Shown: positions 26,745 to 36,071 of the stretch, in pieces
How the letters are laid out: every line of letters starts with the position of its first letter
Position numbering within the stretch: the first letter of the stretch is position 1
Source: Desulfomonilaceae bacterium
GTDB lineage: Bacteria; Desulfobacterota; Desulfomonilia; Desulfomonilales; Desulfomonilaceae
Assembly: GCA_041662605.1 (NCBI GenBank)
Contig: JBAZSD010000016.1
Span: 30,915 to 94,914 of the forward strand
DNA: 64,000 nt
Reading direction: 5' to 3'
Made by a program: the position numbers and the translations under genes
The notes under the pieces: model-generated
The model's database searches: none
What the model saw: the letters and a program-made list of their open reading frames with translations, nothing else
What the model was told of the DNA's origin: nothing

Positions 26745-27899
26745 ATGGATCATAAAATTGGCCCCGTAAACAATAGACATCGGATCAACACATCTCAGTT
26801 GGATCTTCCTCCCCGTCTTCTGCTGGGCCCCGGTCCCTCAAATTACGACAATCGGGTTCGTCAAGCCCTGTCTACAAACGAAATAGGTCATCTGGACCCC
26901 AAATTCATAGAACTAATGAACGAAAATCAGGAGCTTCTCCGTTACATCTGGCAGACGGACAACGCCTTTACAATACCGGTCAGTGGAACCGGGAGCGCTG
27001 CGATGGAGGCTACTCTGGCGAACCTTGTCGAACCCGACGATATCGTCCTTATCGGTGTCAATGGCTATTTCGGGGAAAGGCTTTGCGACATGGCCTCCCG
27101 AAACAGAGCGGACGTGCGTCGAATAGACAAGGACTGGGGTGAAGTTTTCACACTGGAGGAAATAGGAGAGGCTCTTGAAACTCATCGGCCCGCAATTCTG
27201 GGTTTGATCCACGCGGAAACCGCCACCGGCGCGTGTCAGCCAATGGAAGGAATAGGAAAGCTTTGCCGTGAATTCGATTGCCTGTTGTTGCTCGACACAG
27301 TGACAAGTCTAGGAGGGGTTCCTGTCTTCCTTGACCACTGGCACGTTGATGTCGCTTACAGCGGCAGCCAAAAGTGTATCAGTTGTCCTCCCGGTATTTC
27401 GCCTCTCACTTTCGGGCCGCGAGCCGTTGAGAAATTGAATCATCGGAAAACGAAGGTCGCCAACTGGTACCTTGACATGAGCCTTTTAGGAAAATATTGG
27501 GGGGCGGAACGAACCTATCATCATACAGCGCCGGTAAACATGAATTTCGCCCTGCGGGAAGCTCTACGAATAATAGCTGAAGAAGGGCTTGAAAACCGGT
27601 GGGAACGCCATCTGCGAAATGCGAAGGCTTTATGGGAAGGGCTGGAAGACCTCGGTATTGGTCTCCATGTCTCTGAAGATTACCGTTTACCAAGCCTTAC
27701 CACAGCCCTTGTTCCTGACGACGTGGACGCAAAGGCTGTCACCGCGTACCTGTTAGAGAATTTTAACATTGAAATTTCCGGAGCCTTTGGCCCTCTGGCT
27801 GGAAAAGTCTGGCGCATAGGTTTAATGGGGCACAACAGCCGCCATGAAAATGTTATTCTCCTGCTGGCGGCCATGAAGGAGGCTCTTGAATCCGCATGA
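26745..27899 (+). CDS. Class V aminotransferase, alanine-glyoxylate/serine-pyruvate type
   Basis: PLP-dependent transaminase. The N-terminus has LLLGPGPSNYDNRV, then GTGSAAMEATLANLVEPDD, AETATGACQP and LLLDTVTSLGGVP with the PLP-ring aspartate. The Schiff-base lysine lies in YSGSQKC (K210). The C-terminus has IEISGAFGPLAGKVWRIGLMGHN, typical of the AGT/SPT group. Substrate pair (alanine, serine or an aminoethyl compound with glyoxylate or pyruvate) cannot be fixed from sequence. It is likely co-transcribed with the nitroreductase. Confidence 0.9.
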   Translation: MDHKIGPVNNRHRINTSQLDLPPRLLLGPGPSNYDNRVRQALSTNEIGHLDPKFIELMNENQELLRYIWQTDNAFTIPVSGTGSAAMEATLANLVEPDDIVLIGVNGYFGERLCDMASRNRADVRRIDKDWGEVFTLEEIGEALETHRPAILGLIHAETATGACQPMEGIGKLCREFDCLLLLDTVTSLGGVPVFLDHWHVDVAYSGSQKCISCPPGISPLTFGPRAVEKLNHRKTKVANWYLDMSLLGKYWGAERTYHHTAPVNMNFALREALRIIAEEGLENRWERHLRNAKALWEGLEDLGIGLHVSEDYRLPSLTTALVPDDVDAKAVTAYLLENFNIEISGAFGPLAGKVWRIGLMGHNSRHENVILLLAAMKEALESA

Positions 27900-27972
27900 A
27901 CACTATTGCGTTTCTGGGGGTCTGGCGCAAAAGGCTTTTTTGATCAGAAAAGCGACCAGGGTTTCGTCGATG

Positions 27973-28773
27973 TTAATCTTCCAGGAGAAGCCTGACAAGA
28001 TTGGCTGATGAAAACAAATCGTTTGTTATAGCGGCGAACATGCTCTCGCCGCCGAATATTTTGTCTACTATCTCACGAACTTCCAGCCCCCTGGAGCGAA
28101 GCGCTCGCGCATCCTCCCTCAGTCTCTCGAACCGTAGAATAAAATCCTGCAAGGTTTTTCGACCATCACGTCTTACCGTTCTCAGTGATGTAAACAGCAT
28201 TGAATCATCGTCCATCAAATCAATGAGCTTTTTCATGGACGCGAGCATGTCCGAGACATTCATGCCGGGACCAGCGACCGAAAGCCGCCTGTCTATGAAC
28301 AGGTCCCCTGAAAATACCCACCCCTCGTTTTTTTCAACAAGCGCTACATGATCAGGGCTATGACCAGGCGTTTCAATAACTTCAAAGCTGAATCTTTGGG
28401 TTTCAATCACATTTGCCACCGGTTTTGGTTCGCTGGGTTCAGCCCGGCCCCAGGCCTGTTCAGAATACCAGAGAATTTTTGGAGGATTCTTGATAGCGGG
28501 GATCGCCAACTCGCTAGCGTATACCGGCCATCCAAACTTTTCCTGAATCATGCGATTACCGCCGATATGGTCCTCGTGGCTGTGAGTATTAACGACTATG
28601 TCGACTTTTGCGGTTTCCAGGAATTCTGAAAAATCTTTGAGGGTTTTTGAACATCCCGTATCGATCAAGAGTCCGTCGATTAAATACGCGGAAACCCAGT
28701 AATACGGGTCGCCGTCTAATTCTGACGCCAGCTTGATCTGTCTGACTTCTCCAAAATCACTAATTTCTATCAT
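27973..28773 (-). CDS. MBL-fold metallo-hydrolase
   Basis: Soluble beta-lactamase-fold hydrolase with two metals. The metal motif VNTHSHEDHIGG gives H64, H66, D68 and H69. Later ligands are TPGHSPDHVAL (His) and FSGDLFID (Asp). The C-terminal part (about 185-266) is helical, as in glyoxalase II-like and LACTB2-like members. Substrate unknown. It converges on the aminotransferase gene and diverges from the peroxiredoxin gene. Confidence 0.85.
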   Translation of the reverse strand: MIEISDFGEVRQIKLASELDGDPYYWVSAYLIDGLLIDTGCSKTLKDFSEFLETAKVDIVVNTHSHEDHIGGNRMIQEKFGWPVYASELAIPAIKNPPKILWYSEQAWGRAEPSEPKPVANVIETQRFSFEVIETPGHSPDHVALVEKNEGWVFSGDLFIDRRLSVAGPGMNVSDMLASMKKLIDLMDDDSMLFTSLRTVRRDGRKTLQDFILRFERLREDARALRSRGLEVREIVDKIFGGESMFAAITNDLFSSANLVRLLLED

Positions 28774-28877
28774 TCCCTGATCAAACTTTTTTGCGTAAAT
28801 TTCGTCATGTATACTAGAGATATATTATAAGAGCCCAAGAGGCAATCTCTGCTGACTGAATCAAGGAGGTGACAAAC

Positions 28878-29342
28878 ATGGCCAAATTGAGCGCCGGCGA
28901 TATAGCGCCCGACTTCTCGTTAACCGATCAGAACAACAACCTTGTAAAGCTGGACGCCTACAAAGGGAAAAAACTGCTTGTGTACTTTTATCCCAAGGCC
29001 GACACTTCAGGTTGTACGAAACAGGCCTGTAACGTGCGAGACTCTTTACAGGAATTAGGCTCACTCAATGTATCGGCCATAGGAATAAGTCCGGATAAGC
29101 CTGACAAACAAAAAAAGTTTGATGAAAAATACTCTCTGGGTTTTCCGCTACTGTCCGACTCCGGCAATTTGGTCGCAAAGTCTTATGGGGCTTGGGGGGA
29201 GAAGAAAATGTATGGAAAGAGCTATGAAGGGATAATCCGTTCCGCTTTTCTGATTGATGAAAATGGAAAAATTATCAACGCATGGTATAAGGTTAGCCCA
29301 GGAGAAACAGCTTCTAATGTTCTGAAAGCTCTCTCCCACTAA
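28878..29342 (+). CDS. bcp: Thioredoxin-dependent peroxiredoxin, BCP/PrxQ type
   Basis: Reduces peroxides using thioredoxin. The 154-residue protein has PDFSLTDQNN, then YFYPKADTSGCTKQAC with peroxidatic Cys46 and resolving Cys51 five residues later, the BCP/PrxQ arrangement. The later GAWGEKKMYGKSYEGIIRSAFLID is typical. AAGGAGGTG supports the ATG at 28878 rather than the GTG three codons upstream. Confidence 0.94.
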   Translation: MAKLSAGDIAPDFSLTDQNNNLVKLDAYKGKKLLVYFYPKADTSGCTKQACNVRDSLQELGSLNVSAIGISPDKPDKQKKFDEKYSLGFPLLSDSGNLVAKSYGAWGEKKMYGKSYEGIIRSAFLIDENGKIINAWYKVSPGETASNVLKALSH

Positions 29343-29371
29343 TTACTCATTTCTTGGATCGGAAATAACAA

Positions 29372-30376
29372 GTGAAGTTTGTTGATCAAGCGCGCATTAA
29401 AGTAGTGTCGGGTAAAGGAGGCAACGGCTGCATCAGTTTCCGCAGAGAAGCTTTCGTACCTAAAGGTGGCCCGGACGGCGGCGATGGAGGCAAAGGAGCC
29501 GATGTAATTATTCTTGCCGATGAATCGCTGAATACCCTTCTAGATTGCCAATATCAGCAGTTGTATCGTGGAAGCAAAGGCTCGGACGGAAAGGGCAAAA
29601 ACCAAACCGGCCGATCCGCTGAGGACCTTGTTATTCGGGTGCCGCCTGGAACCCAGATATTTGACACTGAAACTGATGAGCTTGTGAGCGACCTCGATGA
29701 GCCCGGCAGTTCAGTGATTGTGGCCAAAGGCGGACGAGGGGGACAAGGCAACACAAGGTTCGCGACTTCAAGGAATCAGGCCCCCAGACGTGCCCAACCC
29801 GGTGGCCCTGCAGAAGAAAAAGAACTAAGACTCGAACTCAAACTTATAGCTGACGTTGGCCTCGTCGGTTTGCCTAACAGTGGCAAATCAACTTTAATTT
29901 CCAGGGTCAGCAACGCAAGGCCCAAAATCGCGGATTACCCGTTTACCACTAAAGTTCCCGGACTGGGTGTGGTTCGAGCCCCTGACGGCAAGGATTTTGT
30001 CATGGCCGATATTCCGGGTCTGATAGAAGGCGCGCATGAAGGAGCGGGCATGGGGGATCGTTTCCTGAGACATATTGAACGCACCCGCATTCTTTTACAC
30101 CTTATAGATCCCAGTCCGTCTGTTGAGCCTCCGGCGATCGAGCGATTCGGCGTCATAATGACTGAACTCGGTTCTTATGGCTGTGATTTGTCGTCAAGAC
30201 CCATGATAGTGGTGATCACTAAAATGGATATCCCAGAGAATAAAACAGCTTCAGAGGAACTATCCAAAAATATTGAGTCACAAGGCTTGATTGTTAAACT
30301 AATTTCCGCGATATCGGGAGAAGGGGTAAGAGACCTTCTGTTTGAAGTTTCAAAAACGCTTAAAGCCTCAGGATAG
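29372..30376 (+). CDS. obgE: Obg family GTPase
   Basis: Essential GTPase in 50S ribosome assembly and stress control. The glycine-rich Obg fold (1-158, FVDQARIKVVSGKGGNGC...GGPDGGDGGKG) is followed by a G domain with GLPNSGKST (G1), switch DYPFTTKVP, DIPGLIEGAH (G3) and TKMD (G4). At 334 residues it lacks the extra C-terminal OCT domain. Start is GTG. proB follows six bases later, and obgE-proB is a common pair, though rplU-rpmA, often upstream, are absent here. Confidence 0.96.
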   Translation: MKFVDQARIKVVSGKGGNGCISFRREAFVPKGGPDGGDGGKGADVIILADESLNTLLDCQYQQLYRGSKGSDGKGKNQTGRSAEDLVIRVPPGTQIFDTETDELVSDLDEPGSSVIVAKGGRGGQGNTRFATSRNQAPRRAQPGGPAEEKELRLELKLIADVGLVGLPNSGKSTLISRVSNARPKIADYPFTTKVPGLGVVRAPDGKDFVMADIPGLIEGAHEGAGMGDRFLRHIERTRILLHLIDPSPSVEPPAIERFGVIMTELGSYGCDLSSRPMIVVITKMDIPENKTASEELSKNIESQGLIVKLISAISGEGVRDLLFEVSKTLKASG

Positions 30377-30381
30377 AGGAA

Positions 30382-31515
30382 ATGAAACTCTTAGAAATAA
30401 GAAAAAGCGTCGTTTCACGCGCCCGGCGGATCGTGGTAAAACTTGGTTCAAGCGTTGTCACTACTGATAAGGGACTTGACCGCAAAATCATCAGGGGACT
30501 CGCTGACGAAATTTGTAATTATAAAAAGAGTGGAAAGGAATTCATAATTGTTTCCTCAGGCGCCGTAGCCGCCGGTGTGCGTCGGATGTCACTCAAGGAG
30601 GGAGCCCGAACTATTCCGCAAAAACAGGCCGCTGCGTCTGTAGGCCAAACCCGGCTAATGGCCGCATATGATGACGCTTTTTCAAGACACTCCGCTCGTG
30701 TTGGTCAAATGCTGCTGACTCGAGACGATCTGACGCACAGACAACGCTATCTCAACGCCAGAAACACCCTTATGACACTCCTGTCCTGGGGCGTCACACC
30801 CATAATAAATGAGAACGACACGGTTGTTGTTGATGAAATAAAATTGGGGGACAACGACAATCTTTCGGCTCTTGTGGCCGTGCTTGCCTCAGCGGACCTG
30901 CTCCTAACACTGACTGATATGGAAGGGCTTATGGACTGCGATCCACGAGTCAACGCTAACGCATGCCTTATACAAATGGTCGAAGATCTTACGCCCGAGA
31001 TTCTCGGGCACGCCGGCGGCTCTTCATCCTCCATAGGTAGGGGCGGCATGGCGTCGAAGCTTGAAGCCGCCGATAAAGTTCGAATGTCCGGAATTCCAAT
31101 GATAATAGCCAAAGGTAAGACTCCCCACCTGATAAACCGGGTGCTTGAAGGGGCTATGATAGGAACGCTTATCCTGCCTGCGAAAGAAAAAATATCGGCC
31201 CGTAAACACTGGATACGGTATAACCTTCAGCCTGAAGGGGATCTATATGTGGACACCGGGGCGGCAAAAGCGATTACAAAAAAGGGGAAAAGCCTTCTGC
31301 CGATTGGCGTGACTCGAATCGAGGGTGAGTTTGAGGACGGCTCCGCTGTTCGAATATTGAATCTTCAGGGCTGCGCCCTCGCCATTGGTTTAATAAACTA
31401 TTCATCGGAAGAGATGTGCAAAATCATTGGCAGACAAACACCCGAGATCGATTGGGTACTCGGTTATCGTCGTAACGATGAAGCTGTACACGCGGACAAT
31501 CTTGTTCTGCTCTGA
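30382..31515 (+). CDS. proB: Glutamate 5-kinase
   Basis: First enzyme of proline synthesis, phosphorylating glutamate. The amino acid kinase domain (about 12-265) has VVKLGSSVVT, VSSGAVAAG, NARNT, PIINENDTV, GDNDNLSALVA and LTDMEGLMD. A C-terminal PUA domain (about 285-368) is present, so it is the longer form. Start ATG has GAGGA close upstream. It is coupled to obgE; proA is not in the window. Confidence 0.96.
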   Translation: MKLLEIRKSVVSRARRIVVKLGSSVVTTDKGLDRKIIRGLADEICNYKKSGKEFIIVSSGAVAAGVRRMSLKEGARTIPQKQAAASVGQTRLMAAYDDAFSRHSARVGQMLLTRDDLTHRQRYLNARNTLMTLLSWGVTPIINENDTVVVDEIKLGDNDNLSALVAVLASADLLLTLTDMEGLMDCDPRVNANACLIQMVEDLTPEILGHAGGSSSSIGRGGMASKLEAADKVRMSGIPMIIAKGKTPHLINRVLEGAMIGTLILPAKEKISARKHWIRYNLQPEGDLYVDTGAAKAITKKGKSLLPIGVTRIEGEFEDGSAVRILNLQGCALAIGLINYSSEEMCKIIGRQTPEIDWVLGYRRNDEAVHADNLVLL

Positions 31516-31571
31516 GTTCAGTTTCCTAACCAGGTCCCCATAGATTTCGTCGTTTCAACCTGGAAAAGACG

Positions 31572-33281
31572 TTAAAATTCGACCACAAACTTGGCTTTAA
31601 ACCCTAGGACAGGGTCAATCATTCTATCGGGGTTAACTCCGAACGGATAGGTAGTTTCTGTGTTCCAATTTTGAACCGTCTTGTCTACACAGGCGTAATT
31701 GAACCATCGCCCAGGCTGCCAGTATCCTGCAAGAACTCTGACCGTCCAATGCTCCAGCAATTTCCAGTCCACACCGGCGTTGATTTCCCAACCCAGGTTG
31801 TTGTCAGGGATTGATGGAGCGTTAACCGTGTAGGCATTTAACGTACTGAGATTGCTGAACTCGACAGCGCTGCCTGTACTGGCAGGACGCATAAATCCCC
31901 ATCCATAGCCGTTAGCAGAAGCCCTGTCAGCCCAAAAGAAGGTGGTAAATATGTTCAGGTTGGAGGCCACGGCGTAGTCGAATCTCGCTGCGAGGATCGA
32001 TGCGTCATTCATGTAACCGTCTGTATTGAGGTTGAACAAATCCAGCCCCGCCCCATAATAAAAGCTCATGAGCAGACTATACGGACCGAATAATCCAAAA
32101 TTTCCAAAGCCGTAAAGGTATGGCTGTCTATCAATCAGGATTCCGTTTCTTCTATCGGGACCCGGCAACCACGCGTAGATGAAGGTAGCTTTCGCAGGTC
32201 CAACGATAGCCCCGGTTTCTACCATCCATCTGTAAGCCTCAGTGTAGTGAGGCGCAAATCGGCTTCCTCTACCGTCAGTTCGGTCAGGCGCCCCGAAAAA
32301 GGTTCCATTCTGTGATCTGTGGAAATTGGTAGTCTTGTTCACCCAATCCAGTTCCGCGTTGAGAAAGAAGAGACCGTTATTGTACTTCAAAAATACTCCA
32401 CCGTCGGTACTCACGATATCGCTTGCAGGAAAACCTTCTCTATCAGCCTGCAGACGTTGTGATTCCGGTCCCCTATGGTAGCTAAAATATTCGGCAAGAA
32501 TACCAATAGACAAGGGGCCCGAGTCGTAGGTGAGGTATGCCGTGGGGGAAACGGCAAGCGCTGCGCTCATGTCACCTGCGTTAAAATAAGGATTGCCGGG
32601 CGGATTTGCATTATAGGGATCATTGGTCGGATCTGCGATAGCGTTATTAGGACGATCCTGTCTGAACGGATTATCCGGCTGACGCCGAAAAGGATAAAAA
32701 CCCAGCCCGATTCTAAAAGGGCCGTATTGGGAGACCAGAAGCAGCGATTCTGATGTATAGTCCTCGGCCCCGTTGTACTGGAGACCACATCCGAAAGTGA
32801 AAGGTCTCTTCCCAAAAACAACTATCCCCCACGGAGTCTGAGCGCTTAGCCACCACATGGTCCATTGCCCTTCTGAGATAGCGACCTGCACGCCCGGACC
32901 TGTGGAATTTACATACGCCGATGCTATGGGATCCAGCCAGGAGCCAATTCTGTACTCGCCTCTCAACCTGACCGCCCCATTCAGTCTCAGTTCCGTAACA
33001 ATATTGGTCTCCATCCGCTGCTCACCGGCGCCACTAGATGATGACATCCCTTCGAGCTTCCCTCCGGCCCAGCCATTCATGGAAGCGAAGTCCCCCGGCG
33101 TAGAACTGTTATCCAAATCGTACCTGCCGAAAAATCCCCTCGGCCCAAGCTGCTGGACTAACCGATTTCTCCAGATATATTCACCCTCCATCGAGAATTC
33201 CCATGCCCATGACCGATCACACACCAAGTTGAAAGCCAATGTCACACAAAATAACAATTTAAGCTTAAATGAACTTGACAT
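31572..33281 (-). CDS. Outer-membrane beta-barrel protein of unknown function
   Basis: A 569-residue protein with a signal peptide (cut about 26-28, SWAWEF). It has many alternating aromatic/hydrophobic strands with Gly and Asn-rich turns, and ends in ...KAKFVVEF, the terminal Phe recognised by the BAM machinery. These features indicate an outer-membrane barrel, perhaps a porin-like channel. Long Pro/Asn/Asp-rich segments (about 205-240) look like external loops. I cannot assign a family. It stands alone between proB and the small secreted protein. Confidence 0.7.
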   Translation of the reverse strand: MSSSFKLKLLFCVTLAFNLVCDRSWAWEFSMEGEYIWRNRLVQQLGPRGFFGRYDLDNSSTPGDFASMNGWAGGKLEGMSSSSGAGEQRMETNIVTELRLNGAVRLRGEYRIGSWLDPIASAYVNSTGPGVQVAISEGQWTMWWLSAQTPWGIVVFGKRPFTFGCGLQYNGAEDYTSESLLLVSQYGPFRIGLGFYPFRRQPDNPFRQDRPNNAIADPTNDPYNANPPGNPYFNAGDMSAALAVSPTAYLTYDSGPLSIGILAEYFSYHRGPESQRLQADREGFPASDIVSTDGGVFLKYNNGLFFLNAELDWVNKTTNFHRSQNGTFFGAPDRTDGRGSRFAPHYTEAYRWMVETGAIVGPAKATFIYAWLPGPDRRNGILIDRQPYLYGFGNFGLFGPYSLLMSFYYGAGLDLFNLNTDGYMNDASILAARFDYAVASNLNIFTTFFWADRASANGYGWGFMRPASTGSAVEFSNLSTLNAYTVNAPSIPDNNLGWEINAGVDWKLLEHWTVRVLAGYWQPGRWFNYACVDKTVQNWNTETTYPFGVNPDRMIDPVLGFKAKFVVEF

Positions 33282-33621
33282 TGTTTCCTCTGGACATCCG
33301 GCGGCGCCTCAAGGGTCTTTCAGTTTCTGCTTCCAATTTTCTCAGACTTTTACGCTCTGATTAATATAGGACAAGTTGTGTGACTATACACTGTCAATTT
33401 TTGTAATGTCTTGGATGTATTTCAAAGATATGGCGCCTTAGTCAACCTTAAGGCATCTAAGAATATTAAGCGTAAGTGATTGAGAGAAATCCTCTATGTG
33501 GAGTTGCGCCATGACAGAATTTCCAACATGAGCATTGACGACCTGGAGTGCGCTCCCGTTTACCTGCTCGTTACAGGCCCTGGCTGGGTCAGTATGCCGA
33601 GTTGCGGAAAGAGGAACGACG
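33282..33621. other. Intergenic region, no gene seen
   Basis: Divergent gap of 340 bases. On the minus strand a TTGACA (around 33398) lies upstream of TATATT, but the spacing of about 23 is too long for a normal promoter. Short frames here lack ribosome sites. Confidence 0.4.
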
Positions 33622-33849
33622 ATGAAAAAATTCATATTCCTGATCGCGATAATGGTCTTATTTGGCGGGGTCTCCAAATCCATCGCCTCGGACAGAGGCA
33701 TCTGGAGGTTACAACTGAAATACCAGAAAGAAATGTCCGAACTGAAGAAACAGGACGCTAAATGGAAAACCTTTATGGCTGAAGGGACTAAATTTCTTCA
33801 GCAGGGGCAAAGACAGACCCATGAAATGATTAGGGTGAATACCAGATGA
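33622..33849 (+). CDS. Small secreted protein of unknown function
   Basis: A 75-residue product starts MKKFIFLIAIMVLF, a clear signal peptide, probably cut after SIAS. The mature 50 residues are charged and helical (WRLQLKYQKEMSELKKQD). GAGGA precedes the ATG. The open frame extends to 33535 but that part lacks a site. No family recognised. Confidence 0.6.
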   Translation: MKKFIFLIAIMVLFGGVSKSIASDRGIWRLQLKYQKEMSELKKQDAKWKTFMAEGTKFLQQGQRQTHEMIRVNTR

Positions 33850-34087
33850 ACAGTTTCGTTGGCGACTCACGCCGTGGCGTCTCCAGGAACGAGCATATGT
33901 CTATGCGGAAATTCATGTGAAACATGGGAAGGGACGATTGATTGCAAAACTAACGATATACGACTAAATTTATGAACAATCTTGACAATCTCTTAATGTT
34001 GAATTACACCCATGTATATGGATATCTAGCCTTGATCTTTAAGGCGGACATGATCGAAGCGAAAAAGTGGACCCAAAACAGGCTGTC

Positions 34088-34513
34088 ATGAAAAAGAGGC
34101 GGTCACATACAACAAGACTCATAGCCATGATGCAGGCGATTCTTCTGATTACAGGATTGGTATCGCCCGGCTGGATCTGGTGTTATGAGGGAGATGGCCG
34201 TACTGCGTTTGAGTTTGGCGGAAATTGTAGCGGCATTTCTATTTTGGGACCAGCGGCAGATCATGAATCCTTCTCGAACCTCACGGGCCAGTGCTGTGTC
34301 TCTTGCATTGATAGTCCCGTTTTTGTCGCTGAAGAGAGAGGGGATGCTTTCAACTCGGCTCTTGCTCTCATTCTTGACTCTGTGTCCGTTGAGTCTGCCT
34401 TAGGCTCTCACCATGAAATCCCGGCCCTGCATTTGGGAACTTATCTGACGCCAGACATCTTTCAGACCTATCTGTCTCTCTGTAAAACTAACTCTGTAAT
34501 CCTGCTGATCTGA
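34088..34513 (+). CDS. Secreted cysteine-containing protein upstream of metal efflux genes
   Basis: About 141 residues from MKKRRSH with a signal peptide (about 12-32, followed by WIWCYEGDGRTAFE). Cysteines lie at CYEGDG, GNCSG, QCCVSC and LCK. Similar small exported proteins with a C...G-H/R-x-A-F/V-E start and a C-x-x-C-x-D motif are found in front of czc/cus efflux genes in other bacteria, where a periplasmic metal-binding role has been supposed; this match is from memory. The start might instead be the GTG at 34067. It is about 300 bases before the adaptor gene. Confidence 0.55.
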   Translation: MKKRRSHTTRLIAMMQAILLITGLVSPGWIWCYEGDGRTAFEFGGNCSGISILGPAADHESFSNLTGQCCVSCIDSPVFVAEERGDAFNSALALILDSVSVESALGSHHEIPALHLGTYLTPDIFQTYLSLCKTNSVILLI

Positions 34514-34808
34514 GCCTTCCTTCCGGCAGTGTCGATTAGCTTCGTTCAAAACGAAGCGCATATCGATCTGTTCTTCTCGATTCGTGTTTTTCAATCTGAG
34601 CGACCTTCGATCGAATTTGTAGACTGTGGGAGCAGGCAAAAGCCAGACCCAAAGTGAAGAGGATTTGTTCATGAAAGCCTCCGCTTATCTTCTCGGAACC
34701 GGCGTTCAGGATTGGAGGCTCTGCCCTACCAAGGTGAGTCTCTCCTAATCCTAAGGTAACTTCGGAGTTCTTGAATAAAAACAAAGAAATGTTTGGTGGA
34801 GAAAATCA
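34514..34808 (+). other. Gap before the efflux adaptor, with a hairpin and a tiny frame
   Basis: A hairpin GCTTCGTT/AACGAAGC spans 34540-34558 without a U tract. A 25-codon frame starting ATGAAAGCC at 34671, preceded by GAGGA, could be a leader peptide, but nothing else supports it. No outer-membrane factor gene is present here. Confidence 0.3.
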
Positions 34809-36029
34809 ATGAATCTTAAACCAAGGACGATCTTAGTCCTGACTACACTGGTAGGTGTCCTTGTAGCCGTTATTGCAACCGGCAATTTGCCGGAAAGAGG
34901 GAATCCTGAATCCCAAGGAAAACAGCTCAGCAAGAGTGATCATGATCCTAACGAAGCAAAGGAAGACCCAAATCATAAGCTTATTAAAATGTCTGAATCG
35001 GTGATCAAAGAAGAGGGCATAACTATTAGCTCCGCATGTCCTGGAAAGCTCCGGGTAACAGTTGATCTTCCCGGCCAGGTTGTAATCAACGCTGATCGCA
35101 TGGCCCATATAGTCCCACGCATGGGCGGCATAGTAATTGATGTCCGCAAAAAGGCAGGAGACCAGGTTGAGGCCGGAGAGGTAATGGCTGTTATGGAAAG
35201 CAGGGAATTGGCGGACGCCAAAGCTAAATACCTTGCCGCTATGAAGAGGCTAGACCTTGCAACAAGCAATTTTAAAAGGTTTGAGATGCTGTGGGAAAAG
35301 GTAGCCATCCCTGAAAAACAGTATATTGAGATCAAGACCGCTAGAGACGAAGCAGAAATAGAAAAAGATTCAGCCGAACAACGACTACGCGCTTTGGGAT
35401 TTACAGAGAAATTCTTACAAAAACTGCCCAGCGAACCGCCCGACTCTCTGTCGAGATATGAAATAACATCTCCTTTCCAGGGGACAGTGATCCAGAAACA
35501 CATAACCTTGGGTGAAATGCTCAAAGATGATACCAACGCTTTTGTGGTAGCCGATCTCAGTACTGTGTGGGTTAACGTGCAAGTTTACCCGAAAGATCTT
35601 CCTAATATCAGGAGCGGACAGAGGGTTGTAATGTCTATCGGCGCCGGTGTCCCTGATATTCAAGGCAGTGTGGATTATGTAGAACCATTTGTCGGGGACA
35701 ACACCCGATCCGCTATTGCAAGAGTGGTCCTCCGAAACCCTGATGGAAAATTGCGCCCCGGCCTTTTTGTTTCAGCAAAAGTTTCGATTGAGGATGTAGA
35801 TGTTTCCGTACTAGTTCCAAAGGCTGCATTAAAGAATGTCGATAATAAATCCGTAGCATTTGTACGCGAACAGGAGGGGTTTGAACCCCGATTCGTAAAG
35901 ACCGGTCGGGCAGATGGCGAACATGTTGAAATTGTTTCAGGACTTCAGTCTGGTGAACAGTTCGCGTCCGATGGATCCTTTCTCCTCAAAGCGGAGCTGG
36001 GAAAAAGCGATGTCGCTGATGATCACTAA
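34809..36029 (+). CDS. czcB: RND efflux periplasmic adaptor, CzcB-like
   Basis: Membrane fusion protein linking an inner-membrane RND pump to an outer-membrane channel. The 406-residue sequence has an N-terminal signal or anchor (about 8-26). The lipoyl-like half (VPRMGGIVIDVRKKAGDQVEAGEVMAVMESREL), a coiled-coil hairpin (about 135-200), the second lipoyl half (ITSPFQGTVIQKHITLGEML) and the beta-barrel (VWVNVQVYPKDLPNIRSGQRV) follow. It lacks a long His-rich N-terminal metal domain. The czcA gene follows 42 bases downstream. Confidence 0.88.
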   Translation: MNLKPRTILVLTTLVGVLVAVIATGNLPERGNPESQGKQLSKSDHDPNEAKEDPNHKLIKMSESVIKEEGITISSACPGKLRVTVDLPGQVVINADRMAHIVPRMGGIVIDVRKKAGDQVEAGEVMAVMESRELADAKAKYLAAMKRLDLATSNFKRFEMLWEKVAIPEKQYIEIKTARDEAEIEKDSAEQRLRALGFTEKFLQKLPSEPPDSLSRYEITSPFQGTVIQKHITLGEMLKDDTNAFVVADLSTVWVNVQVYPKDLPNIRSGQRVVMSIGAGVPDIQGSVDYVEPFVGDNTRSAIARVVLRNPDGKLRPGLFVSAKVSIEDVDVSVLVPKAALKNVDNKSVAFVREQEGFEPRFVKTGRADGEHVEIVSGLQSGEQFASDGSFLLKAELGKSDVADDH

Positions 36030-36071
36030 TTTAGGGGAAGAATTTGCAACATACATTGAGGCTCGTTATTA

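Noticed and set aside
33982..34020. TTGACA with TATATG as a promoter of the 34088 gene
   Set aside because: The boxes are 27 bases apart, and no -10 box is found at normal or MerR-type spacing.
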